Positions 29,071 through 37,269 of a stretch of 62,798 nt of DNA are shown piece by piece. This DNA is from Clostridiales bacterium. GTDB taxonomy: Bacteria; Bacillota; Clostridia; DUOD01. Numbering within the stretch: the first letter of the stretch is position 1; every line of letters begins with the position of its first letter. Both the position numbers and the translations under genes were made by a program. Under the pieces are notes generated by a model. The model was not told the origin of the DNA. It ran no database searches and saw nothing but the letters and a program-made list of their open reading frames with translations. The stretch lies in the NCBI GenBank assembly GCA_012838995.1, contig DUOD01000029.1, forward strand, positions 1 to 62,798, in the 5' to 3' direction.

Positions 29071-30402
29071 TCAATATTTGCTGAGATACTGCTCCAGCTC
29101 CCAGGGCGTTACCTGGACTTTGTAAGAATCCCATTCAATGAGCTTGGCTTCCACGTACCTATTAAATACGTGGGAACCCAGGGTTGATATTATAACATCG
29201 TCCTTTTTCAGTTCATCTATTGCGTCCTTAAGATTCTTGGGCAGGCTGGGAATGTCCAGTTCCTTCCTCTCAGCCCGGGTCATGTCGTATATATTCTTAT
29301 TGATGGGCGGCGGAGGCTGGATTTTATTCTTTATACCGTCAAGACCCGCCTTTAATAAAACTGCCAAGGCTAAATAGGGATTACATGAGGGATCGGGGTT
29401 TCTCATCTCCAATCTGGTAGCCTTACCCCTACCGGCCGGTACCCTGATCAGGGGACTTCTGTTTTGCATGGACCAGGCAATATGGACGGGTGCCTCATAC
29501 CCCGACACCAGCCTTTTATAGGAATTTACCAGGGGGTTTGTTATGGCGGTTATGCCCTTTGCATGTTTTAACAGCCCGCCTATGTAATAATAGGCTTCTT
29601 TGCTAAGTCCCAGCTTGTCTTTGGGATCATAAAAGGCGTTTTTATCTCCAATAAACAGCGATTGGTTCATGTGCATCCCCGAACCGGCAATACCGTAAAC
29701 GGGTTTGGGCATAAAGGTGGCATGCAGCCCGTGCCTTTGGGCAATTATCCTGACCATCATTTTAAAGGTCATAATATTATCGGCGGTGGTCAACGCATCG
29801 TCATACTTAAAGTCTATTTCGTGCTGACCCGGCGCCACTTCATGATGGGAAGCTTCTATCTCAAAACCTAACTGTTCTAAAGTTAGGCACATATCCCTTC
29901 TTGCGTTTTCTCCCAGGTCCACAGGCCCTAAATCGAAATATCCGGCATTATCATGGGTAATAGTGGTGGGTTTGCCCTCTTCATCGGTATGGAACAGGAA
30001 AAACTCGGCTTCAGGACCTACGTACATACTGTATCCCATATCCTCGGCCTCTTTCAACGCCCTTTTAAGGACATTCCTGGGACAGCCTTCAAAGGGCGTA
30101 CCGTCTGAATTATATACATCGCATATCAAGCGGGCTACCCTACTGTCATCCGGTCTCCAGGGAAACACCACAAAGGTAGAGGGATCGGGCCGCAGATACA
30201 TGTCCGATTCTTCGATCCTCACAAAACCTTCAATGGACGACCCGTCAAACATTATTTCATTATCCAGCGCCTTTTGCAGTTGGTCCATGGTAATGGCAAC
30301 ATTCTTTAGCGTCCCGAAAATATCGGTAAATTGCAGTCTTATAAACTTTACGTTGTTCTCCCTGGCCAACTCCAATACCTGCTCTTTTGTATAATGTTTC
30401 AT
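29071..30402 (-). CDS. glnA: Glutamine synthetase type I
   Basis: 443-aa GSI enzyme forming glutamine from glutamate, ammonia and ATP. Motifs are [20 protein letters not shown], the His/Glu metal site in [18 protein letters not shown], and the ATP loop [11 protein letters not shown]. Length and sequence are of the GSI-alpha type of Firmicutes, without the adenylylation site of enteric enzymes. Expression is probably controlled by leader antitermination through the ANTAR protein encoded downstream, because the 100-base leader carries a hexaloop hairpin and a short terminator. Ribosome site GAGGAAGGTG precedes the ATG. Confidence 0.97.
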   Translation of the reverse strand: MKHYTKEQVLELARENNVKFIRLQFTDIFGTLKNVAITMDQLQKALDNEIMFDGSSIEGFVRIEESDMYLRPDPSTFVVFPWRPDDSRVARLICDVYNSDGTPFEGCPRNVLKRALKEAEDMGYSMYVGPEAEFFLFHTDEEGKPTTITHDNAGYFDLGPVDLGENARRDMCLTLEQLGFEIEASHHEVAPGQHEIDFKYDDALTTADNIMTFKMMVRIIAQRHGLHATFMPKPVYGIAGSGMHMNQSLFIGDKNAFYDPKDKLGLSKEAYYYIGGLLKHAKGITAITNPLVNSYKRLVSGYEAPVHIAWSMQNRSPLIRVPAGRGKATRLEMRNPDPSCNPYLALAVLLKAGLDGIKNKIQPPPPINKNIYDMTRAERKELDIPSLPKNLKDAIDELKKDDVIISTLGSHVFNRYVEAKLIEWDSYKVQVTPWELEQYLSKY

Positions 30403-30427
30403 CTCTACACCTTCCTCTTATGTCAAT

Positions 30428-30482
30428 AAAAATAGGCGCACCTAACCGTATATTCACAGGTTAAGAACGCCATTGTTCTTAA
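30428..30482 (-). promoter_or_regulatory. glnA leader: ANTAR-type hexaloop hairpin and terminator
   Basis: On the minus strand TTAAGAAC and GTTCTTAA (30482-30475 and 30468-30461) form an 8-bp stem closed by the hexaloop AATGGC, with A at position 1 and G at position 4, the ANTAR recognition pattern. A weaker second hairpin (CCTGT/ACGG with loop GAATAT, 30460-30446) overlaps a short terminator, TAGG-TGCG-CCTA followed by TTTTT (30444-30428). The second loop does not match the A1/G4 rule, so the two-hairpin element is only partly supported. Confidence 0.6.
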
Positions 30483-30501
30483 AATAATTACTACCTATGT
30501 A

Positions 30502-30530
30502 ATTATAGCAATAAAACCTATAATGATCAA
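30502..30530 (-). promoter_or_regulatory. Promoter of glnA
   Basis: TTGATC (30530-30525) and TATAAT (30507-30502), 17 bases apart on the minus strand, placing the transcription start about 15 bases before the hexaloop hairpin. Confidence 0.75.
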
Positions 30531-30585
30531 TAGCCCATCCCGGCAGAGCGCCTTCCTTCATGGGTAGATACAGACCTCCTTTGGA

Positions 30586-31083
30586 CTAAAACCCGATTAT
30601 TTTGCCAATGTCGGCCATAAGAGCGGGATGCCTATCCTTTGACAGATAGGCAGCCGGCCTATCCTCATCAGCCACAATTTCGGGATCGGCAACGTAAACA
30701 CTGCCGTCTTCAAACACCATGGCTATACCCACCACCCTTTTAACGGTGCCGTCCTCTGTATCCCTTTGGATGAGGGTGAAGGTATAAAAATCCTGTTTTC
30801 CTGTTAATTTCTCGCCGTTTTCAAAAAATTTGCTCTCCTCCCGGGCGGATAATTGATATACGTCCACCTCGCCCAACGTCTCAATGACCCGTTGGATAAC
30901 AGCCTTATCGTTTATAGCGTCATGACCCTTCATACCATGGCTTACATGGATTTCGTTTACCATGTCCTCGCCGTCCATTACTTCCAACAAGGGTACCGTC
31001 TGCTTACCGCATCCAGCCGCCAGTATAATCATCACAACTACCAGCAAAAATAAAAAGTATTTTTTGTGTTTGGATATTTCCAT
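30586..31083 (-). CDS. Putative lipoprotein of unknown function
   Basis: 165-aa secreted lipoprotein. The N-terminus has a lysine-rich start, a hydrophobic stretch (FLFLLVVVMIILAAGC) and a lipobox LAAGC, giving a lipid-modified Cys near residue 25. The mature part is acidic and of no family I recognise. It stands between the glnA leader and a divergent small membrane-protein gene. No partner or pathway can be proposed. Confidence 0.75.
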   Translation of the reverse strand: MEISKHKKYFLFLLVVVMIILAAGCGKQTVPLLEVMDGEDMVNEIHVSHGMKGHDAINDKAVIQRVIETLGEVDVYQLSAREESKFFENGEKLTGKQDFYTFTLIQRDTEDGTVKRVVGIAMVFEDGSVYVADPEIVADEDRPAAYLSKDRHPALMADIGKIIGF

Positions 31084-31247
31084 GGTTAATGTTACATCCC
31101 CTTATACCGTTATTCTTCACCTCAATGGATATAAATATTGTACTATAGTATACAATATATGCCAACATCCAATTTGGTATGAATGTACCTTGTAGTGGAA
31201 AAACTATATCCAAAATAAAAGGTAATTTTGTTGGGAGGTTTTGTAAA

Positions 31248-31646
31248 TTGTTCAGCATTTTCAGGCCCTTCAGAGGGGTGGGAACCCTAGGTCTGCTGGC
31301 GGGGCTGGGTATTGCCATGGCCGGGTACATTATGGCACCCAAAATCAAAAAGGCCGTTCTCCCGGCCGCGGAAAAGGGTATAGATAAAGTAAAGATTTTA
31401 GCCGACAGAACCAAGGAAGTGCTAAACCAAGACAGGGTAGAAGCCGCCCCCATGCCAAATGTCCCTCAAAGGACGGAGCACCATAACAAAAAGTCGGAAC
31501 ATATTAGCTATAAAAACGAAAATTTGCTAAAACAATTATCTGAACAAACCAGACAGTCAAAACAGGCAATAGAAGAGCTGAAGAATACCATTTTGTCCCT
31601 CAGAGAAGAAGTGTCCCATTTAAAAACCCATATCGGTACACGGTAA
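31248..31646 (+). CDS. Small single-pass membrane protein with C-terminal coiled coil
   Basis: 132 aa from a TTG start that has GGGAGG 9 bases upstream; the open frame extends to an ATG at 31179 without a ribosome site. One transmembrane helix (LGLLAGLGIAMAGYIMAP) is followed by a basic stretch and a long polar region ending in a heptad-patterned coiled coil (LLKQLSEQTRQSKQAIEELK onward). The layout resembles YtxH-like envelope proteins but no family could be assigned. A terminator follows directly. Confidence 0.7.
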   Translation: MFSIFRPFRGVGTLGLLAGLGIAMAGYIMAPKIKKAVLPAAEKGIDKVKILADRTKEVLNQDRVEAAPMPNVPQRTEHHNKKSEHISYKNENLLKQLSEQTRQSKQAIEELKNTILSLREEVSHLKTHIGTR

Positions 31647-31653
31647 AGAAATA

Positions 31654-31677
31654 AAAAAGGGTATATATACCCTTTTT
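31654..31677 (+). terminator. Bidirectional terminator
   Basis: AAAAAGGGTATA / TATACCCTTTTT palindrome followed by TCTTTTT, directly after the coiled-coil membrane protein gene. Confidence 0.8.
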
Positions 31678-31785
31678 CTTTTTAATCGTCCTGGTATTTA
31701 TCAACCGGGCTTTGGTTTTCTTGTTCTAATTTTTGTAATATGATATACTTTTTATATATAATTCGTACGGGAGTGTCTAATTATC

Positions 31786-33108
31786 ATGAGGAAATTTCTG
31801 CCCTTATTAATACTTGTGCTGGTCATCTTCAGCAACGCCGGTACCGCCCATGGAGCTATATCACCCCTGGGTCTACAGGGTAGGAGCGCCTACCCGGCAG
31901 AAGATCCCGCCATATCCATGGAGTCCTTCAAGGCCGTGGTGAATGTGCAAAAGGACATCTCCCATGTAACTGTAACCAGCGTTATAAAAAACAACAGCGA
32001 TGAAGAAAAAAGCATTCTAATGGGCTATGGTGACGGGCTTGCGGAAATGAATGATGCCACAAGGATTTCCGATTTTACCATATCGGTGGACGGCACGAGG
32101 TATAAATATATACGAAGGAACGGAGTGGTCAATCCGGAAAACAGCCGGCTGCCCTCCTACATCAGATGGTTTGCCTGGGACTTAAGGCTGCGGCCGGGCG
32201 AAGCTAGGGTGGTTAGCAACACCTTTACCCTAAAAAACAAAATATTTTATAGGGGAAATTATTCGGTGGAGATGTTTCTCCAGAGCCTGATGTCATGGCA
32301 GCAACCCATTAAAAAAATGGAAATGATTTACGATTTTGGCGAGTACTTACCCTATATCTTCGATCCCAGTCCCCAGCCCCAACCCACCGTAATAACCGAA
32401 GGAGGCAGGATGATATGGCAGTATACCGATTATACCCCCAATACGGACAGTAGCTTTTCAGCTTTTTTCTTTCCCATGGACATTGTAACCGTTAATTTAG
32501 CAAAGGAAAAAGGGGACAAACAACTGTCGGCCATAGCTCAAGATTATTCAAACACAAAATATTCCGAAGTAATGTCCAAGGCCGATGAATATTTAACGGA
32601 CGGAGAAAGCCGGTACAAAACGGAGGCCATGTATTTCATGGCAAGGGCTGCCCATCATTTGATGGATTTGGACACCGCCCTGGAATTGTACGAAAAAATA
32701 GAAGACAATCCCGGTTTCAGCGAGGATATAGAACCTGCATTAATCCAACAACTCTTATATGAAAAGGCCTCCATTTTAAAATATAAACAAGACATTGACG
32801 GCCTAAGAGAAACACTGGAACAGGCCCGGGCCCTGCCGCCTAATTATTTAAGCTATCCTATCCAAGACTGGTTGGAAAAGGAAATTTCGCTGCTCCCCCA
32901 GCCCCAGCCTGAGCCCCAGCCCCAACCGGAACAAACAACGGAAAAACAGCCTAATCAGTCAGATACCGTAGTAGACATTCAAAAGGGGATAAACATACTG
33001 GGTTATGACATACCCATTGCTTTAATAGTAATCGTTATACTGTTGATATTAATCATTATTATAAGGGGTATATACAAAAGAAAACGCAGAAGAAGATTGT
33101 TCTATTAA
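31786..33108 (+). CDS. Secreted, C-terminally membrane-anchored protein of unknown function
   Basis: 440-aa exported protein. It has a signal peptide (MRKFLPLLILVLVIFSNAG, likely cleavage after AHG near residue 24), an extracytoplasmic beta-rich domain to about residue 235, a helical, TPR-like segment (about 240-370, with YFMARAAHHLMDLDTALELY), a Pro-Gln-rich spacer (LPQPQPEPQPQPEQ) and a C-terminal transmembrane helix followed by the basic tail RGIYKRKRRRR. This topology places the bulk outside the cell on a stalk anchored at the membrane. There is no LPXTG motif. It is a single-gene unit with its own terminator. Function unknown. Confidence 0.78.
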   Translation: MRKFLPLLILVLVIFSNAGTAHGAISPLGLQGRSAYPAEDPAISMESFKAVVNVQKDISHVTVTSVIKNNSDEEKSILMGYGDGLAEMNDATRISDFTISVDGTRYKYIRRNGVVNPENSRLPSYIRWFAWDLRLRPGEARVVSNTFTLKNKIFYRGNYSVEMFLQSLMSWQQPIKKMEMIYDFGEYLPYIFDPSPQPQPTVITEGGRMIWQYTDYTPNTDSSFSAFFFPMDIVTVNLAKEKGDKQLSAIAQDYSNTKYSEVMSKADEYLTDGESRYKTEAMYFMARAAHHLMDLDTALELYEKIEDNPGFSEDIEPALIQQLLYEKASILKYKQDIDGLRETLEQARALPPNYLSYPIQDWLEKEISLLPQPQPEPQPQPEQTTEKQPNQSDTVVDIQKGINILGYDIPIALIVIVILLILIIIIRGIYKRKRRRRLFY

Positions 33109-33177
33109 TTTATTCTTATAAAAGATAGGAAAAGCGCAAACGAAGAAATGGTTCCGCTGCAAGGATAAAATCTTAAA

Positions 33178-33212
33178 TTCAAGCCCCACCCGGGTGGGGC
33201 TTGAATTTTTTT
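33178..33212 (+). terminator. Strong palindromic terminator
   Basis: A perfect 14-bp inverted repeat (TTCAAGCCCCACCC with GGGTGGGGCTTGAA) followed by seven T residues ends the secreted-protein gene; by symmetry it could also stop the convergent alcohol dehydrogenase transcript. Confidence 0.9.
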
Positions 33213-33287
33213 GGGCCCGACAGAAATTTTTGCGGCACACTTGGATTTTGCCGTTTGATTTAATGAACTCCGGTAAGGTAATGTATT

Positions 33288-34454
33288 TTAAAGACACATT
33301 TTTAATATATTGGCTACGTCTTCTTTATAAAGCTTTTTATACCCTCCGATGGGACCGAATCTCACGGCCTTTTGGGCCATTACATCAATATTTTCATGGC
33401 CTATACCATAATCCTTAAGAGTTGACGGAGCCCCCAAATGATCAAAAAACTCCCTGGTCCTTTGAATGCCCTCAAGGGCAATCTCCCTGTCCCCTTGACC
33501 GTTATCCTGTACATTCCATACCCTTTGAGCGTATTGGACAAACTTATCAACGCCTTCGTCCAACACATATTTCATCCAATTGGGAAATATTATAGCCAAC
33601 CCCCCGCCATGGGGTATGTCATAAATCGCGCTTACCTCGTGTTCTATGTCATGGGTAGCCCAGTCCTCTTCCTTACCGGTGCCAATCAGGCCGTTTAAGG
33701 CCATGCTTCCGCACCACATTATGTTGGCCCGGGCGTCATAGTCCTTTAGATTGTCCAGTACCTTATAGGCGTTTTCCACCAAGGTTGTCATAATACCCTC
33801 GGCGATCCTGTCGTGGAGGGGTGTATTGGGCGTGGGGCTAAAGTACGCTTCAAACACATGGGCCATGATGTCCACTATACCGTAAACGGTTTGATCCTTT
33901 GGTACACTGTACGTGTACTCCGGGTCGAGTATAGAAAATTTAGGTATCAAATGGCTGCTTCCTATGGATAATTTATCCTTTGTCTCCCAATTGGTAATTA
34001 CCGCATTACCGTTCATTTCCGTACCGGTGGCGGCAAGGGTTAGTATATCACCCAAGGGCAGTGCCCCTTCTATTTCATACCTCTTAGCGAAATAATCCCA
34101 TATATCCCTTTGGCATACCGCCCCGGCGGCAATGGCCTTACCGGCGTCTATTACGCTTCCGCCGCCCACAGCCAGAATAAAATCCACATTGTTACGTTTA
34201 CATATATCGATACCCCTCCTGACATCGGCTAGCCTGGGGTTGGGATGTATGCCTTCCAGCTCAAAAAATATCAGCCCCATATCCTTTAGTATGGATATCA
34301 CCTTATCGTATAGGCCTATTCTCTTAACACTGCCCCTACCCGAAACCACTAATATCCTTTTACAGTCCAGCCTTTTTATCTCATCGGCCAGTCCGGCCAA
34401 TTGACCCTTGCCAAACAATATCCTGGCAGGATTAAAAAAAATAAAATTTTTCAT
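33288..34454 (-). CDS. Iron-containing alcohol dehydrogenase (butanol-dehydrogenase-like)
   Basis: 388-aa group III alcohol dehydrogenase of the BdhA/YqhD type, using NAD(P)H to interconvert aldehydes and alcohols. The cofactor loop is GGGSVIDAGKAIA, and the iron ligands are in DIMAHVFEAYF and in EHEVSAIYDIPHGGGLAI. The open frame reaches 34556, but the ATG at 34454, preceded by GGTGG, gives the family start MKNFIFFNPARILFGKGQ. It stands alone and is followed by no closely spaced gene. A fermentative redox-balancing role is likely; the preferred substrate cannot be told. Confidence 0.92.
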   Translation of the reverse strand: MKNFIFFNPARILFGKGQLAGLADEIKRLDCKRILVVSGRGSVKRIGLYDKVISILKDMGLIFFELEGIHPNPRLADVRRGIDICKRNNVDFILAVGGGSVIDAGKAIAAGAVCQRDIWDYFAKRYEIEGALPLGDILTLAATGTEMNGNAVITNWETKDKLSIGSSHLIPKFSILDPEYTYSVPKDQTVYGIVDIMAHVFEAYFSPTPNTPLHDRIAEGIMTTLVENAYKVLDNLKDYDARANIMWCGSMALNGLIGTGKEEDWATHDIEHEVSAIYDIPHGGGLAIIFPNWMKYVLDEGVDKFVQYAQRVWNVQDNGQGDREIALEGIQRTREFFDHLGAPSTLKDYGIGHENIDVMAQKAVRFGPIGGYKKLYKEDVANILKMCL

Positions 34455-34522
34455 TATCCACCACCGTCCAATGTATGGTATAAAATCCCAACAAAATTTG
34501 CCGGATTTTTGTATAAATAAAC

Positions 34523-34543
34523 CCCCGGGAATATTTCCCGGGG
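34523..34543 (-). terminator. Terminator after the DUF4064-like gene
   Basis: CCCCGGGAA pairs with TTCCCGGGG around a TAT loop, followed on the minus strand by GGTTTATTT. The right arm also forms a near match to a Noc-binding site (34533-34546). Confidence 0.75.
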
Positions 34544-34561
34544 AATGGTTAAACAAAGCTT
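34544..34561. repeat. Left copy of an 18-base inverted repeat flanking the DUF4064-like gene
   Basis: AATGGTTAAACAAAGCTT, exactly complementary to the sequence at 34968-34985. The two copies bracket one gene at a distance of 442 bases from end to end. Confidence 0.9.
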
Positions 34562-34583
34562 TTATAAACTTAAATAAATTTAA

Positions 34584-34943
34584 TTATGCCGCTACCGATG
34601 ACTGTTCTTTTCTGGCAAAGCCTAAAATACCGGCTATTAAGATGAGGATGGCCGGGATTAAAAGCAGCAGACCGATAAGTGGTAATACGGAGAAGACAAT
34701 TAACACGATACCTATTATAAGTAATAATATTTTCGCTAATTTAGTCCTCTTTTTGATAATAATACCGGCGATGATTGCTATGACGCTTAGAATGAGTGTT
34801 ATTACACCCAAAGCTATGGTTGCTGCATCGGCTTGTGCCGCAAAGATGGGAACTACTCCACCTAGCGCAAATACACAAATTGCGTAAATAATGCCAAGTA
34901 TTCCGCCTATTAGACTCAGAACAAATTCAGCCGTTCTTTTCAT
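34584..34943 (-). CDS. DUF4064-like small membrane protein
   Basis: 119-aa hydrophobic protein with four predicted helices (for example LSLIGGILGIIYAICVFAL and the last, LLLLIPAILILIAGILGF) and a polar tail. The pattern resembles DUF4064 proteins of Firmicutes, which have no known function. AAAGGAGG precedes the ATG. The gene is framed by an exact 18-base inverted repeat, so its mRNA ends could pair. It is not related in sequence to the DUF5362-like protein at 61.6 kb beyond general hydrophobicity. Confidence 0.72.
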   Translation of the reverse strand: MKRTAEFVLSLIGGILGIIYAICVFALGGVVPIFAAQADAATIALGVITLILSVIAIIAGIIIKKRTKLAKILLLIIGIVLIVFSVLPLIGLLLLIPAILILIAGILGFARKEQSSVAA

Positions 34944-34967
34944 AGCTTATGACCTCCTTTTTTTATT

Positions 34968-34985
34968 AAGCTTTGTTTAACCATT
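34968..34985. repeat. Right copy of the 18-base inverted repeat
   Basis: AAGCTTTGTTTAACCATT, the exact reverse complement of 34544-34561; it lies just upstream of the ribosome site of the DUF4064-like gene, inside its 5' leader. Confidence 0.9.
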
Positions 34986-35157
34986 GAAAATAAATTTCGG
35001 AGGATTCCGATACCGTTGATTATCAAATAATGACTCTTTATATATTATATGTACCCATATACATTATATATGGAATTTTATACAAATTCAAGAAATTTCC
35101 CACAAGTCTTATCATTAATTGAAAATTGTTAACCGAAATAACACTATTTGGCACAGA

Positions 35158-35197
35158 CAAAAAAGGAGCATCCTAATATCTAGATCCTCCTTTTGGT
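35158..35197 (-). terminator. Terminator of cooS
   Basis: On the minus strand AAAAGGAG-GATC pairs with GGAT-G-CTCCTTTT, followed by TTGT, about 45 bases after the cooS stop. Confidence 0.7.
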
Positions 35198-35241
35198 ATG
35201 GTACCTTCACCATAGTATTTTCTTTTTTTGTCACATTTTCT

Positions 35242-37158
35242 TTAGGTAGTCATGCCCAGACCCTTCCTCTTTTCCATAATATGGCTTTCTATACCGTCGG
35301 CTATAGCCTTAGGATCATCCCCCAGGGCAAACTTGCCCCCTGTTAGGCCTTCCACATCCTCGGTCAATAGCTTCACCAGCCTTTTAGCACCGGTGATAAA
35401 GGGCGTGGGAGAAAGATGGGTATAGGCACCATAGGCAACACCGAATATTCCGTCAATGGTGGCCTTTTGTTCCATCCATTCAGGGGCGGTTATTGCTATG
35501 GGAAGATCGGAAATATCAACATCCAGATGGTCGGCCAGGGCGGTAACCAGCATCGAAATCCTTCCGGTATCGGTACAGGTGCCAAAACTTAAAACCGGTG
35601 GTATTCCAAGGACCCGGCATACTTCTTTGAGGCCCTCACCGGCCATTTGAATAGCGTCAAGGTTGCACATGCCCGCCACCTCAAGGCCGTGGTTCCCGCA
35701 GCCTGCGCTTACCATGAGTATATCCCTTTTGATCAGTTCCTTGGCAACGCCCACGGTGGTGGCATCCTGGGGCCCGTTCCTCAAGGTCGAGCAGTTCACC
35801 AGGGCAACAACGCCCTTCACTTTACCCGATTTCATCACATCTACCAAAGGATCCAGTTTATTTCCCAAGGCCTCCAGTACCGCCTCGGTGGAAAACCCGG
35901 CAATGGCCTTTTGTTTTATGGCAGGCACCTTAGGGATAACTTTGTCCTTTCTCTTTTTAAAATTGTCTATTGCAAGGTCTATCAGCTCATCAGCCAGGTA
36001 AGATGCCTCCGGGGGTTTGTAATCCAAGGTATGCTTTAGACCGGGCAGCCTTACCAAATCATTTACGCTGACCAGAGTAATTTGATATTTATCGGCGTAG
36101 CGTCCGATTTGGGGCGGCGAACAGTTTTCTTCCATGGCGAATACATCCACCGTACCCGTGGCCAACAGCGGTTCAATGGACAGCCAATTGCCTATAAGGC
36201 CCACAAACACTCCGTCTATGTCAAACCTTTGAAGCAGCTCCTGCCCGGTTTCAATGGACCCTACTATTCTAAGGCCCTTGGCCCCTACCTCCCTGGCCCG
36301 CTGTTGCACATCTTCACCCCTGGCCTTCTCCAGTGTGGCTACTCCGACAAAGGGTTGATGACCGTTAAACACAATGTTTACATAATCCCCGTCCATTATG
36401 CCCAGGTCCACCTCCGTCTCATGGGGCCTTGGAGTTCCAAAGAGGATGTCCTGGACCATCTCCAGACCAATCTGGGCCGTATAAATAGTAGCAATACCCA
36501 ATCTAAGGGCCTTTTTGGCAAGGGATACGTAATCACCGTCCACGTTGGTAAGGCAACTGGCAATTGCATCCTGCATTTCATACACCACCCCCGCCGGATA
36601 AAGGGCCCTATCCCTCCACAGCGCCTTGCGCTTTTTGGGGGCAAAGGTCTCTATCATTATGCTGGGGCTGTCATAATTTTGATGAAGCTCGCCTTCCAAA
36701 AAATCGGCCAGTTGGACGGCCATGGCACCTATGTCCTGATGGGCATTAATCCCCACCTTTTTGCACATCCACCTAAGCTTGTTTTGGTCGGTTATTCTAA
36801 AGGGGGTTTTCCCCTCACCGGTGGACTTTAATGTTCTAAAGGCCTGGTAGGCATGCTGGCTGTAAGTACCGGCTCCCATCACATTGCGCATTAAAATATT
36901 TCTCATCGCCATGGCATCGCCGTCTATACCGCAAACACCCTTGTCAATACCTGACTTCTCACTGATGCGACAGGGGCCCTGGGTACAAAGTTGACAGCTC
37001 AAGCCTTCCAGACAGAACTTACACCTTATTTTCTCCTGTTGGACCCAACGATCGAATACATTGGTCAAACCGTCGGATCTAATCCGTTTTAGCATTTCCT
37101 CCACCGAAGGGTGGTAGCTCACCCGTCCCCGGGATTTCCCAGGTATGGTTTCAGTCAT
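35242..37158 (-). CDS. cooS: Anaerobic carbon-monoxide dehydrogenase catalytic subunit
   Basis: 638-aa Ni-Fe-S enzyme that oxidises CO to CO2 (or the reverse). The N-terminal cysteines for the B and D clusters are visible (CKFCLEGLSCQLCTQGPCR, then GVCGIDGDAMAMRN). C-cluster ligands fall in ENCSPPQIGRYADK, SAGCGNHGLE and SFGTCTDTGRIS. Length is normal for CooS. No cooF ferredoxin, cooC nickel chaperone, hydrogenase or acetyl-CoA synthase genes adjoin it, so its electron partner is unknown. It is a mono-cistronic unit with a terminator downstream. CO detoxification or redox balancing is possible; Wood-Ljungdahl use cannot be judged here. Confidence 0.95.
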   Translation of the reverse strand: MTETIPGKSRGRVSYHPSVEEMLKRIRSDGLTNVFDRWVQQEKIRCKFCLEGLSCQLCTQGPCRISEKSGIDKGVCGIDGDAMAMRNILMRNVMGAGTYSQHAYQAFRTLKSTGEGKTPFRITDQNKLRWMCKKVGINAHQDIGAMAVQLADFLEGELHQNYDSPSIMIETFAPKKRKALWRDRALYPAGVVYEMQDAIASCLTNVDGDYVSLAKKALRLGIATIYTAQIGLEMVQDILFGTPRPHETEVDLGIMDGDYVNIVFNGHQPFVGVATLEKARGEDVQQRAREVGAKGLRIVGSIETGQELLQRFDIDGVFVGLIGNWLSIEPLLATGTVDVFAMEENCSPPQIGRYADKYQITLVSVNDLVRLPGLKHTLDYKPPEASYLADELIDLAIDNFKKRKDKVIPKVPAIKQKAIAGFSTEAVLEALGNKLDPLVDVMKSGKVKGVVALVNCSTLRNGPQDATTVGVAKELIKRDILMVSAGCGNHGLEVAGMCNLDAIQMAGEGLKEVCRVLGIPPVLSFGTCTDTGRISMLVTALADHLDVDISDLPIAITAPEWMEQKATIDGIFGVAYGAYTHLSPTPFITGAKRLVKLLTEDVEGLTGGKFALGDDPKAIADGIESHIMEKRKGLGMTT

Positions 37159-37269
37159 CGTTTTGCCTCCTTTGGTTGATTTCCAATAGAAGTTTGCTCA
37201 CTTATCAACGGGAATATGCATACTTTCTGCCGAGAAACCCCTGGAACGGAAAGATGCTGTAAACCTGTC

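Noticed and set aside
32890-32950. Cell-wall sorting (LPXTG) signal in the Pro-Gln-rich protein
   Set aside because: The LPQPQP stretch is a spacer; no LPXTG is present and the C-terminal helix continues to a basic tail typical of a simple membrane anchor.
36082-36831. A 249-codon plus-strand frame opposite cooS
   Set aside because: Shadow of cooS without a ribosome site.
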